Assembly (NCBI RefSeq): GCF_018070325.1
Contig: NZ_JAGPXY010000002.1
Span: 186,001 to 250,000, forward strand
DNA from: Micromonospora sp. H61
GTDB taxonomy: Bacteria > Actinomycetota > Actinomycetes > Mycobacteriales > Micromonosporaceae
DNA: 64,000 nt
Reading direction: 5' to 3'
Below the pieces are notes generated by a model. It saw only the letters and a list, made by a program, of their open reading frames with translations, was not told the DNA's origin and made no database searches. This document shows, piece by piece, positions 47,297 through 55,619 of this stretch. The position numbers were made by a program, and so were the translations under genes. Numbering within the stretch: position 1 is the stretch's first letter; every line of letters starts with the position of its first letter.

Positions 47297-48520
47297 ATGC
47301 TTGTGCCCGTGCGGATCACGTCTGCCCTCGTGGACCCGGCGCTGCTCGACCTGCCATGGTCGACACCGCTGGAGGAGTGGCCTGCCCAACACCTGGTGGC
47401 GCTGCCGCAGGGCATCTCCCGGCACATCGTCCGTTTCGTCCGGTTGGGCGACTACGTGTACGCGTTCAAGGAGACCCGCGAGCGGATCGCCGAGCGGGAG
47501 TACGACCTGCTCCGGGCCCTGGAGCGGATCGACTTTCCCTCGGTCGAGGCCGTGGCGGTCGTCGCCGACCGGCAGACCGAGGACGGGGAGCCGCTCGAAT
47601 CGGTGCTGATCACCCGGCACCTGCAGTTCTCGCTGCCATACCGGGCGCTCTTCTCGCACACCCTTCGGCCGGAGACGATGAGCCGGCTGCTCGACGCGCT
47701 CGCCGCCCTGATCGTGCGGATGCACCTGACCGGCTTCTTCTGGGGCGACTGCTCGCTGTCGAACACGCTGTTCCGGCGGGACGCGGGCGCCTTCGCCGCC
47801 TACCTGGTGGACGCGGAGACGGGTGCCCTGCACAACACGCTCTCCAACGGTCAGCGTGGCGAGGACCTGGAGATCGCCCGGGTGAACATCTTCGGTGAGG
47901 CGCTGGACCTGCAGGCCGCCGGCCTGCTGCACGAGTCCATCGACCCGGAGGTGGTCTGCGAGGAGGTCGTGCAACGCTACGAGCGGCTCTGGCACGAGAT
48001 CACCTATGAGCAGGCGATCGAGCGGGAGGCCCGGCACGACATCGAGGGCCGGATCCGCCGCCTCAACGAGCTGGGCTTCGACGTCGCCGAGGTGGCCATG
48101 TCATCAATCGACGACGGACGGTTCCTGGTCCGGCCGAAGGTCGTCGACGCCGGCTACCACACCCGGCGGCTGCTGCGGCTGACCGGGCTGGACGCCGAGG
48201 AGAACCAGGCCCGCAAGCTGCTCAACGACCTGGACGCCTACCGCGCGGAGAGCGACCTGATCGACGAGCAGCAGGCCGCCCACCGCTGGCTCACGGAGGT
48301 CTTCGAGCCGGTGGTCCGGGCCGTCCCCGCGCACCTGCGCCGCAAGCTGGAGCCGCAGGAGCTGTTCGCCCAGATCATCGAGCACAAGTGGCTGCTCTCC
48401 GAGCAGGCCGGCCGGGACGTCGGCATGCGCCACGCGGTCCAGTCGTACCTGACCGACGTGCTGGTGCACCGCCCCGACGAGCAGGCCGTCCTGGGCGTGG
48501 AAGTCCCCAGCCTGGGTTGA
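47297..48520 (+). CDS. DUF4032 kinase-like protein
   Basis: 407 residues. The N-terminal half looks like a lipopolysaccharide-kinase/protein-kinase fold: YVYAFKETRERIAEREYDLL with a candidate lysine, and GFFWGDCSLSNTLFRRDAG with the D-x-x-x-x-N loop, followed by AAYLVDAETG. The C-terminal half (VRPKVVDAGYHTRRLLRLTG) is the DUF4032 domain. Substrate unknown. ATG at 47297 is preferred over the frame start at 47252. Confidence 0.83.
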   Translation: MLVPVRITSALVDPALLDLPWSTPLEEWPAQHLVALPQGISRHIVRFVRLGDYVYAFKETRERIAEREYDLLRALERIDFPSVEAVAVVADRQTEDGEPLESVLITRHLQFSLPYRALFSHTLRPETMSRLLDALAALIVRMHLTGFFWGDCSLSNTLFRRDAGAFAAYLVDAETGALHNTLSNGQRGEDLEIARVNIFGEALDLQAAGLLHESIDPEVVCEEVVQRYERLWHEITYEQAIEREARHDIEGRIRRLNELGFDVAEVAMSSIDDGRFLVRPKVVDAGYHTRRLLRLTGLDAEENQARKLLNDLDAYRAESDLIDEQQAAHRWLTEVFEPVVRAVPAHLRRKLEPQELFAQIIEHKWLLSEQAGRDVGMRHAVQSYLTDVLVHRPDEQAVLGVEVPSLG

Positions 48521-48553
48521 GGCCCGGCCTGGGTTGAGGCCCGGCCTGAGTTG
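48511..48553. repeat. 17-bp tandem repeat over the DUF4032 stop codon
   Basis: CCTGGGTTGAGGCCCGG occurs at 48511-48527 and 48528-48544, with a third, partial and altered unit (CCTGAGTTG). The first copy contains the TGA stop codon of the gene. Confidence 0.75.
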
Positions 48554-48612
48554 TCCGGCTCAGACGGTCGCCAAGTCGGCTCCGGGCGCTAACCGAACTG
48601 TTTGTGTCGCTG

Positions 48613-48651
48613 CCTTTGGAGCTGATGTCGTAAACGATTCAGCTCCAAAGG
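48613..48651. repeat. 39-nt perfect palindrome (TTTGGAGCTGA family)
   Basis: CCTTTGGAGCTGA (48613-48625) and TCAGCTCCAAAGG (48639-48651) are exact 13-bp inverted repeats with a 13-nt centre containing CGT-AA-ACG. It lies between convergent genes and could act as a terminator, but a decayed copy at 16821-16857 in another setting shows that it is also a dispersed element. Confidence 0.7.
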
Positions 48652-48816
48652 CTCCTTGGGCGGCCTGTCGAGCCGCCCCGGATAGGGGGCGGCGGTCGCA
48701 CCACGCGGCGACAACGAGCGTTCGCCTACCTGCCCCCGATTTGGGGCTGGGCGACAGGCGCGGCGGTTCACGGCGGATCACATCTTGGAGGCCGGCCTGC
48801 GCGAAGGGCCCGGCGA

Positions 48817-49926
48817 TCACTCCACCCAGGAGCCTGCGCGCAGCACCCGCACCACGTTGAGGTCGTCGTCGAGCACCACCAGGTCGGCGCGGAGGCCCAC
48901 CTGGAGGGACCCGACCCGATCACCCAGGCCGATGGCCCGCGCCGGGGTGGTGGCCACCATCCGTGCGGCGTCGGCGATCGGGATTCCGGCGTTCACGGCG
49001 TGCCGCAGCGCTGCGTCCATGGTCAGCGTGCTGCCGGCGATCGCGCCGTCGCGGGCGAGTCGAGCCACCCCGTCGGCGACGGTGACGGCCTGGCCGCCCA
49101 ACTCGTACTCGCCGTCGGGCATGCCGGCGGCGGCCATCGCGTCGGTGATGAGCGCGGCGCGGTCCGGGCCGGCGGTCGCGGTGGCGAAGGTCAGCATGCC
49201 GTCGTGCAGGTGAATCCCGTCGGCGACCAGCTCGCAGATCACCGTGGGCGCGTCGAGCAGAGCCACCACCGGCCCCGGCTCACGGTGGTGCACCGGGCGC
49301 ATGCCGTTGAACAGGTGGGTGCCGACGCTGGCGCCGGCGGCGACCGCGGCGCGGGTCTGCTCGTACGTGGCGTCGGTGTGGCCCACCGCCGCCACCACCC
49401 GCTGCGCGGTGAGCAGCTTGATCGCCTCCAGCGCGCCGTCGCGCTCCGGGGCGAGGGTGACCATCCGGATCGCGCCCCGGCCCAGCTCGATCAGCTCGGT
49501 CAGCTCGTCGGTCGACGGGTCGCGCAGGTACTGCGGGTTCTGCGCGCCGCAGCGGGCGGCCGACAGGTACGGCCCCTCGAAGTGGATCCCCGCCAACACG
49601 CCCTCGTCGACCAACGGGGCGAACGCCTCGGTGGCCGTACGCATCAGCGGAAAGGGCGCGCTGACCAGGCTGGCCAGCAGTGTGGTGGTGCCGTGGGCGA
49701 GGTGGAAGTCGGCGGCCGCGCGGGCCTCGTCGGCGTCACCGGTGGTGAAGGTGTGCCCGCCACCGCCGTGCGTGTGCATGTCGACGAAGCCGGGCACGAT
49801 CCAGTGCCCGTCGCGCACCGACGGATACTCGGCCACTGCTGTGATCCGATCACCGTCCCACTCGACGCAGCCCTGTCGGACGACTCCGGTCGGGGTCACC
49901 ACTCGGCCGTTCACCCGTACGGTCAT
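48817..49926 (-). CDS. nagA: N-acetylglucosamine-6-phosphate deacetylase
   Basis: 369 residues, amidohydrolase fold. VPGFVDMHTHGGGGHTF, metal glutamate in GIHFEGPYLS, histidines in AVGHTDATYEQT and GTHLFNGMRPVHHREPG, and aspartate in ALITDAMAAAG. It yields glucosamine-6-phosphate and acetate from GlcNAc-6-phosphate, feeding glycolysis and cell-wall synthesis. Last gene of the SIS-ROK-nagA operon; its ATG overlaps the kinase stop by 4 nt. Confidence 0.93.
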   Translation of the reverse strand: MTVRVNGRVVTPTGVVRQGCVEWDGDRITAVAEYPSVRDGHWIVPGFVDMHTHGGGGHTFTTGDADEARAAADFHLAHGTTTLLASLVSAPFPLMRTATEAFAPLVDEGVLAGIHFEGPYLSAARCGAQNPQYLRDPSTDELTELIELGRGAIRMVTLAPERDGALEAIKLLTAQRVVAAVGHTDATYEQTRAAVAAGASVGTHLFNGMRPVHHREPGPVVALLDAPTVICELVADGIHLHDGMLTFATATAGPDRAALITDAMAAAGMPDGEYELGGQAVTVADGVARLARDGAIAGSTLTMDAALRHAVNAGIPIADAARMVATTPARAIGLGDRVGSLQVGLRADLVVLDDDLNVVRVLRAGSWVE

Positions 49927-50873
49927 CGCTTCTCCTGATGGTCACGGACACCCACGGCGTCCAGGGCGAGCAGGGCGGCACCGAGGCAACCGGCCTCGTC
50001 GCCGAGGGCTGCCGCTACCAGCTGCGGCTCCCGGTGGAAGGTCATCCGTTCGTGCAGTGCCGCCCGCAGCGGGGTCAGCAGCAGGTCCCCGGCCTGGGCC
50101 AGGCCGCCGCCGAGCACTATCGTCGCCACGTCGAACAGCGCCTGCCCGCTGGCGAGGCCATCGGCGAGCGCCTCGACCGCCTCCTGCCAGACCTGGCCGG
50201 CGAGCTGTTCGCCGGCCGCGGCCCGTTCGGCCACCTCGGCCGCGGTCACCGGGGCGTCCGCGGTGTCGCCGGCGAGTTCGGCGTAGCGGCGGCCGATCGC
50301 GGCGGCCGACGCGACCGCCTCCAGGCAGCCGGGGCGGCCGCAGCCGCAGCGCGGACCGGCGGGCCGGACCAGGATGTGGCCGATCTCCCCGGCGGCGCCG
50401 TGGGCCCCCACGGCGGCCGTGCCGTCCACGACGTGCGCGGCGGCGATGCCGGTGCCGATCGCCACGAACAGCACGTGCCCGGTGCCCCGTCCGGCGCCGA
50501 GCCGGGCCTCGGCGAGACCACCGACACGCACGTCGTGGCCGAGCGCCGCCGGCAGGCCGAGCCGCCGCACCGTCAGGTCCCGCAGGGGTACGTCCCGGAA
50601 GCCCACGTTCGCCGACCACACCGCGACGCCGCGCGTCTCGTCCACCACCCCGGGCACGGCGATGCCGACCGCGATCGGGGTGAGCCCGTCGGCGCGGGCC
50701 TTGTCGGCCAGCCCGCCGGCCACCTCCAGGATGGTGCCGACCACGGCGGCCGGGCCGCGTGCGGCGTCGGTGGGGTGCCGTTCGGTGCGCACCACGACGC
50801 CGTCCGGTCGGACCAGGGCGCACTTCATGCCGGTGCCACCCACGTCCAGCGCAACGACCACCCGGTCGCTCAC
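49923..50873 (-). CDS. ROK-family sugar kinase
   Basis: 316 residues from a GTG at 50873. ATP-binding VVALDVGGTGMKCALV, GTGIAAAHVVDG, and the zinc-binding CGCGRPGCLEAVASA of ROK kinases. In this operon N-acetylglucosamine or a related amino sugar is the likeliest substrate, giving the 6-phosphate used by NagA, but glucokinases look alike. The start overlaps the SIS gene by 4 nt, the stop overlaps nagA by 4 nt. Confidence 0.88.
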   Translation of the reverse strand: MSDRVVVALDVGGTGMKCALVRPDGVVVRTERHPTDAARGPAAVVGTILEVAGGLADKARADGLTPIAVGIAVPGVVDETRGVAVWSANVGFRDVPLRDLTVRRLGLPAALGHDVRVGGLAEARLGAGRGTGHVLFVAIGTGIAAAHVVDGTAAVGAHGAAGEIGHILVRPAGPRCGCGRPGCLEAVASAAAIGRRYAELAGDTADAPVTAAEVAERAAAGEQLAGQVWQEAVEALADGLASGQALFDVATIVLGGGLAQAGDLLLTPLRAALHERMTFHREPQLVAAALGDEAGCLGAALLALDAVGVRDHQEKR

Positions 50874-51799
50874 GCCAACACCACGGACCGGGTCAGGTGG
50901 CGGGGCGCGTCCGGGTCGAGGCCTCGGCTGGTGGCCAGCGCGACAGCGAAGCGCTGCGCCAGGATCAGGTCGGCCATCGGATCGACCGGGGTGCGGCCGG
51001 CGGACCAACTGCCCAGCACCGTGCGCCAGCCGTGCGTGCGGCTGTGCACGAAGGCCGCGCCGGTGGCCGCCACATCCTCGGGCAGCCCGTCGGGCAGCTC
51101 ACCGAACGCCCAGACCAGCCGGCCCGGCGCGGCGACCGAGATGGGCCCGTGCCGGTAGTCCATCGCCGGGTACGCCTCGGCCCAGAAGGTGGCCGCCTCG
51201 CGGCACTTCAGCGCCGCCTCCTGGGCCAGCCCGATCGTCCACCCCCGACCGAGGAAGGTGACCTGCTCGATGGTGGCCGGGTCGATCGGCAGTGGGGATC
51301 GCACCGCCACCTCGGCGTCGGCGGCGAGCGCTGTCACCGGGTCGCCGAGCTGGGCCCGGAGCAGGGCCAGCGCGGTGGTCGCGAAGCGGGTCTGCACCAC
51401 CGACCGCTCGTCGGCGAAGGGCAGGGCCACGGTGGCGGCGGCCAGCTCGACCGCCGGGGACGCGGGGTCACCGACGATGACTGTGGTGGGTGTCTGTCCG
51501 CGCAGCGCGGCGAGCAGCTCCAGCACCTCCGTGGTGGTGCCGGAACGGGTGATCGCGATCAGCCGGTCGTAGCGGCGGCCGGCGGGGAACTCGGACGCCT
51601 GGAACGCGTCGGTCTCACCCTGGCCGGCCTGCTCGCGGCGGGCCGCGTACGCCATCGCCATGAACCACGACGTGCCGCAACCGACGACGGCGACCCGCTC
51701 CCCGGGGCGCGGCAGGTCACCGCGTACGACCTCGGCCAGCCTGGCCGCCTCCCGCCAGCAGTCGGGTTGGCTCGCGATCTCCGCGTCCACGTGTGCCAT
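50870..51799 (-). CDS. SIS-domain sugar isomerase (GlmS/AgaS-like)
   Basis: 309 residues from the ATG at 51799, with GGAG upstream. Two SIS domains: VAVVGCGTSWFMAMAYAARR and AITRSGTTTEVLELLAA in the first, FLGRGWTIGLAQEAALKCRE and YRHGPIS in the second. It matches the isomerase half of glucosamine-6-phosphate synthase without the glutaminase domain, so it may work as a deaminase/isomerase after NagA, replacing the missing NagB. Confidence 0.87.
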   Translation of the reverse strand: MAHVDAEIASQPDCWREAARLAEVVRGDLPRPGERVAVVGCGTSWFMAMAYAARREQAGQGETDAFQASEFPAGRRYDRLIAITRSGTTTEVLELLAALRGQTPTTVIVGDPASPAVELAAATVALPFADERSVVQTRFATTALALLRAQLGDPVTALAADAEVAVRSPLPIDPATIEQVTFLGRGWTIGLAQEAALKCREAATFWAEAYPAMDYRHGPISVAAPGRLVWAFGELPDGLPEDVAATGAAFVHSRTHGWRTVLGSWSAGRTPVDPMADLILAQRFAVALATSRGLDPDAPRHLTRSVVLA

Positions 51800-51826
51800 G
51801 GGAAACTCCTCGCAGGGCCGATCGAT

Positions 51827-51954
51827 GCGCAATACGGCTCGTTAGACCCGCATTTCGCGCGTTATTCTGCGCGAACGCGGGTGACCATGGCAACCGGTCG
51901 CCCGATCGCGCAGGTCAGTCTTTTGCGCAAGCCTAGTTTCGCGCACTAGTGTGC
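51827..51954. promoter_or_regulatory. Divergent operator region of the amino-sugar locus
   Basis: Several inverted repeats lie between the SIS and DeoR genes: TTCGCGC-N8-GCGCGAA (51854-51875), TTGCGCAA (51923-51930), and GCGCACTAGTGTGC (51941-51954, two mismatches). GCGCAATACG (51827-51836) recurs inverted before the ABC genes at 52838. TAGTTT (51934-51939) is a possible -10 box for the DeoR gene. These are likely DeoR-binding sites. Confidence 0.6.
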
Positions 51955-51999
51955 ACGCAATCAATCACCGTCCGTGCAGTTGCTGGGAGGGGCCCCGCG

Positions 52000-52785
52000 G
52001 TGGACCGGTACGCCAGATGGAACGCCCTGCTCGAAATGCTGACCGACAACGGCCGGGTCAGCGTCGAGGCGGCAGCCGAACGGCTGGGCGTCTCCCAGGC
52101 CACCATCCGGCGTGACTTCGACCAACTCGCACAGCAGCAAATGATCACGAGGACCCGCGGCGGCGCGGTCGCCAACGGCGTGTCGTACGACCTGCCTCTG
52201 CGCTACAAGACGGCCAAGCACTCGGCCGAGAAGCAGCGGATCGGGGCGGCCGCCGCCGCGCTCGTCACGCCGGGCACCGTGGTCGGTCTGAACGGCGGCA
52301 CCACAAGTACCGAGGTGGCGAGGGCGCTCGCCGTGCGACCGGATCTGAACACCAGCGCCGAGGGTGCCCAGCTCACAGTGGTGACAAACGCGCTGAACAT
52401 CGCCAACGAGCTGCTGGTCCGATCCCGGATGAAGGTAGTGGTGGCCGGCGGCGTGGTGCGCCCGAAGTCGTTCGAGCTGGTCGGCCCGCTGGGCGGGGCG
52501 CTGCTGCGCGAGGTCACCCTGGACGTCGCCCTGCTCGGCGTGGACGCGATCGACCCGCAGCTCGGCGCCGCAGCCCACCACGAGGGGGAGGCGGCGATGA
52601 ACAACCTGATGGTGGCCCGCGCCAAGCGCGTGGTGATCATCGCGGACTCGTCCAAGCTGGGCGGTCACGCCTTCGCCCGGATCTGCCCGGTCGAGCGGGT
52701 GGAGACGCTGGTGACCGACTCCGGTGCCGCGCCGGAGGTGGTGGACGCGTTCCGCGCTGCCGGCGTACAGGTCATCTGCGCCTGA
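52000..52785 (+). CDS. DeoR-family transcriptional regulator
   Basis: 261 residues from a GTG at 52000 with GGGAGGGG 7 nt upstream. Winged HTH MLTDNGRVSVEAAAERLGVS, QATIRRDFDQLAQQQMITRT, then a sugar-phosphate-sensing domain (VVGLNGGTTSTEVARAL, LTVVTNALNIANELL). AgaR-like members repress amino-sugar operons and release DNA on binding a sugar phosphate. Divergent from the SIS-ROK-nagA operon, it is its probable repressor. Confidence 0.9.
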   Translation: MDRYARWNALLEMLTDNGRVSVEAAAERLGVSQATIRRDFDQLAQQQMITRTRGGAVANGVSYDLPLRYKTAKHSAEKQRIGAAAAALVTPGTVVGLNGGTTSTEVARALAVRPDLNTSAEGAQLTVVTNALNIANELLVRSRMKVVVAGGVVRPKSFELVGPLGGALLREVTLDVALLGVDAIDPQLGAAAHHEGEAAMNNLMVARAKRVVIIADSSKLGGHAFARICPVERVETLVTDSGAAPEVVDAFRAAGVQVICA

Positions 52786-52828
52786 GAGGTCACGCTCCGT
52801 CGATGAACTAGCCTGTTCGGCGCGTCGA

Positions 52829-52866
52829 TGCATACCGCGTATTGCGCGCATCTGCATACCGCGTAT
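52829..52866 (+). promoter_or_regulatory. Paired 14-bp direct repeats before the ABC exporter genes
   Basis: TGCATACCGCGTAT occurs at 52829-52842 and 52853-52866, exactly 24 bp apart. Each contains ATAC-CGC-GTAT. Between them is CGTATTGCGC (52838-52847), an inverted match to a site in front of the amino-sugar operon. Probably an operator of the ABC operon. Confidence 0.6.
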
Positions 52867-52906
52867 GGTGTCGGCTGTCACGCCCACCCATCGGGGGAGG
52901 TGCAGC

Positions 52907-53917
52907 TTGCCAGCTGTCCTGGAGATCGAAGGTCTACGTAAGACGTACAAGAGTCGTCGACGCGGCACCCGCAACGCGCTCGACGGCTTCGACATGCGGG
53001 TCGACGCGGGGCAGGTGCACGGCTTCCTGGGTCCCAACGGGTCCGGCAAGACCACCACGCTGCGTACGCTGCTCGGCCTGATCCGACCCGACGGTGGCCG
53101 GATGGCGCTGCTCGGGCACGAGGTCCCCGACGCGCTGCCCACTGTCGCCGGCCAGGTCGGCGCGATCGTGGAGAGCCCGCAGTTCTTCCCGCACTTCACG
53201 GCCCGGGACACGCTGTCCCTGCTCGCGGGGGCGGGCGAGGTGCCGGCCGTCCGGGTCGACGAGGTGCTGGAACTCGTCGGGCTACGCGACCGGTCCGGCG
53301 AGCGGGTCAAGACGTACTCGTTGGGCATGAAGCAGCGGCTCGCCGTGGCCTCGGCCCTGCTGAAGAACCCGAAGCTGCTCATCCTCGACGAGCCGGCCAA
53401 CGGCCTCGACCCGGGCGGCATCCGGGAGATGCGCACGCTGATGCGCACCCTGGCCGAGTCCGGAATGACAGTGGTGCTGTCCAGCCACATCCTCGGTGAG
53501 ATCCAGCTGATCTGCGACTCGGTCACCATCATCTCGCTGGGCCGGCGGGTCGCGTTCGGGCCGGTCGACGAGGTGCTCGCGCAGCACTCGTCCGGTGCGG
53601 TCCGGATCCGGCTGGAGGCGGTCAGCGACCTGCCGGTGGCCACCGAGGCGCTCACCCAGGCCGGGATCCGGGTCACCGGTCACCCGGACCACCTGATGCT
53701 GGCCGGCGTCGACAAGCCGGCGTCGGTGACCCGGCTGCTCGCCGAGAAGAACCTCTACGTCAGTGAGTTGGCGCCGATCGCCGTCGACCTGGAGAGCGTC
53801 TTCCTCGAACTGACCGCCACCGCGCCGGTACCCGGTCAGCACCGGCAGGTCGACGAGTCCATGAAGGTCGGTGGGACGGGTCAGCCCGGTCCCGCCGGGG
53901 GAGGGTGGGGCGCGTGA
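52907..53917 (+). CDS. ABC transporter ATP-binding protein (exporter type)
   Basis: 336 residues from a TTG at 52907, supported by GGGGGAGG 6 nt upstream and by the normal family N-terminus (VLEIEGLRKTYKSRRRGTRN). Walker A GFLGPNGSGKTTTLRT, signature YSLGMKQRLAVASALL, Walker B LLILDEPANGLDPGG, H-loop VVLSSHILGE. It resembles BcrA/YtrB-type ATPases for drug or antimicrobial-peptide export or resistance. The permease start overlaps by 4 nt. Confidence 0.88.
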   Translation: MPAVLEIEGLRKTYKSRRRGTRNALDGFDMRVDAGQVHGFLGPNGSGKTTTLRTLLGLIRPDGGRMALLGHEVPDALPTVAGQVGAIVESPQFFPHFTARDTLSLLAGAGEVPAVRVDEVLELVGLRDRSGERVKTYSLGMKQRLAVASALLKNPKLLILDEPANGLDPGGIREMRTLMRTLAESGMTVVLSSHILGEIQLICDSVTIISLGRRVAFGPVDEVLAQHSSGAVRIRLEAVSDLPVATEALTQAGIRVTGHPDHLMLAGVDKPASVTRLLAEKNLYVSELAPIAVDLESVFLELTATAPVPGQHRQVDESMKVGGTGQPGPAGGGWGA

Positions 53918-54930
53918 GCCTCTTTCGTACCGAGCTGCGCCGGCTCAGCAAGCGGCGTTTCACCCGCTACATGACACTGCTCGGCCTGCTGGTGCTGGCC
54001 GCGGTGGTGGTCGGGGTGTTCTTCACCAACCAGAAGATCGACGCCGGTCAGCTCGCCCGGGCCGAGCGTCAGGCCGACCAGCAGTACCAGGAGCAGGTGC
54101 GCTGGAGCGAGCAGGAGCGCGTTGCGTGTGAGCAGGCCAAGACGGCCGGCACGGCGACCGACGGCCGCTACCCGGACGACTGCTCGGTGATCACTCCGCC
54201 GCCCCGGGAGGAGATCAAGGCCGAGTGGTTCCTGCCGTCGACGTTCGACTTCAAGGAGACGTTCGACGAGACGCTGATCCCGTTCGCGGCGATCCTCGCC
54301 CTGGTCGGGTTCGTCATCGGCGCGTCCTTCGTCGGTGCCGAGTGGAGCACCGGCGGCATGATGAACCTGTTGCTCTGGCGGCCGAAGCGGCTCACCGTGC
54401 TGCTCACCAAGCTGGCCGCGCTGCTCACCGGCATCCTGGCGGTGACGCTTCCCGCCGCGGTGCTGTGGTTTGCCGGGTTCTGGGCGGTCGCCAACTTCCG
54501 GGGCAGCACCGAGAAGATGACCTCGGGGGTCTGGCAGTCGTTCATGCTGACCGGTGTACGCGGTGTGGTGCTGGTGTTGGTGCTCACCACCATCGGCTTC
54601 GCCCTCGCCTCGCTCGGTCGGCACACCGCGATGGCCCTCGGTGGCGTGGTGGCGGTGATGGTGGTCGGCCAGTTCGGCCTCGGCATCCTGCTGTCCATGG
54701 CGAGCGTGCGGTTCGCCGAGGCCTGGCTGCTGCCCACGTACGCGCTGGCCTGGATGACGAAGACGGTCACGTTGCAGGACTGGAACTCCTGCAACGCGAC
54801 CTACTACGGGGAGTGCAAGCCGGCCACGATGGACATCACCTGGCAGCAGTCCTCCGTCCTGCTCTCGGTCGGGGTGGTGGTGATCCTCGGGGCGGCGCTC
54901 TGGGCGATGCGTCGCCGCGACATCTCCTGA
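53914..54930 (+). CDS. ABC transporter permease
   Basis: 338 residues. One helix near the N-terminus (MTLLGLLVLAAVVVGVFFT), then an outside loop of about 85 residues with two cysteines, followed by five helices (TLIPFAAILALVGFVIGASF onward) of the ABC-2 family. It is the partner of the preceding ATPase. GTG at 53914 overlaps the ATPase stop (GTGA); a GTG at 53905 is less likely. Another outside loop (NSCNATYYGECKPATMDITW) precedes the last helix. Confidence 0.87.
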   Translation: MSLFRTELRRLSKRRFTRYMTLLGLLVLAAVVVGVFFTNQKIDAGQLARAERQADQQYQEQVRWSEQERVACEQAKTAGTATDGRYPDDCSVITPPPREEIKAEWFLPSTFDFKETFDETLIPFAAILALVGFVIGASFVGAEWSTGGMMNLLLWRPKRLTVLLTKLAALLTGILAVTLPAAVLWFAGFWAVANFRGSTEKMTSGVWQSFMLTGVRGVVLVLVLTTIGFALASLGRHTAMALGGVVAVMVVGQFGLGILLSMASVRFAEAWLLPTYALAWMTKTVTLQDWNSCNATYYGECKPATMDITWQQSSVLLSVGVVVILGAALWAMRRRDIS

Positions 54931-54945
54931 GCTGACCGAAGTGAC

Positions 54946-54978
54946 GCGGCGCGGGCCGCCCCGGCCGGGCGGCGCCGC
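54946..54978 (+). terminator. Hairpin terminator after the ABC permease
   Basis: GCGGCGC (54946-54952) pairs with GCGCCGC (54972-54978), and inner CCGCCC with GGGCGG, giving a long interrupted stem 15 nt past the stop. Confidence 0.65.
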
Positions 54979-55004
54979 TTGCTGCGTCCCTGGTCGCCGC
55001 TGAC

Positions 55005-55010
55005 TAGGCT
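55005..55010 (+). promoter_or_regulatory. Leaderless-type -10 box of the DUF3263 gene
   Basis: TAGGCT lies 7 nt before the ATG at 55018, with no ribosome-binding site. Confidence 0.55.
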
Positions 55011-55017
55011 GAAAGAC

Positions 55018-55425
55018 ATGTCCGCCGACACCACCCCGGCCGCCCCAGAGCCGTCCATCGACGCTCGTCCGGGTGAGGCCGTGGGTGCTGCCGGGCCGAC
55101 CGTCCCGAATCCCCGACCGGCGCCGCCCATCGAGACCGCCGACGCGCCACCTGCCGACGAGGCGGCGCAGCCCACTGATCCCGCTGATCCGGCGGCGGGG
55201 CTGACCGAGCGGGAGCGGGCCATCCTCGCCTTCGAGCAGCAGTGGTGGCGGCACGCCGGCGCCAAGGAGCAGGCCGTCCGGGACACCTTCGGGATCTCGT
55301 CGACCCGGTACTACCAGCTGCTCAACGGCCTGCTGGACAATCCGGCAGCCCTCGCCGCCGACCCCGTGCTGATCAGCCGACTCCGCCGCTTGCGCTCGTC
55401 GCGCGCCCGTAACCGCCGCCGCTGA
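55018..55425 (+). CDS. DUF3263 protein
   Basis: 135 residues. A disordered proline/alanine-rich half is followed by the DUF3263 domain: LTERERAILAFEQQWWRHAG, AKEQAVRDTFGISSTRYYQL and LNGLLDNPAALAADPVLI. This domain is confined to actinobacteria and looks like a small helical DNA-binding or regulatory module; function is unknown. It ends in a basic tail. Confidence 0.88.
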   Translation: MSADTTPAAPEPSIDARPGEAVGAAGPTVPNPRPAPPIETADAPPADEAAQPTDPADPAAGLTERERAILAFEQQWWRHAGAKEQAVRDTFGISSTRYYQLLNGLLDNPAALAADPVLISRLRRLRSSRARNRRR

Positions 55426-55440
55426 CCGCACGCTCCGCGC

Positions 55441-55508
55441 GATCTTGCACTTACTGTCGCCGATTCACGTCTTTTGTGGGTCTTTGCCGGGACACAAAGT
55501 GCAAGATC
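55441..55508. repeat. 68-nt palindromic intergenic element, copy 2
   Basis: GATCTTGCACTT (55441-55452) and AAGTGCAAGATC (55497-55508) are perfect 12-bp inverted ends. Length and termini equal those of the element at 16503-16570, while the centres differ. Confidence 0.7.
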
Positions 55509-55619
55509 GCCGCGTCGGCCGCCGGCCAGCCTGCTTAGCCGCATGCCGGCTGAGCAGGCGGGTAGGCGGGAGGCGCGCCGAGGTCGCTTGCGACCTCGGG
55601 CCCAGGAAGGGAGCGGGGT

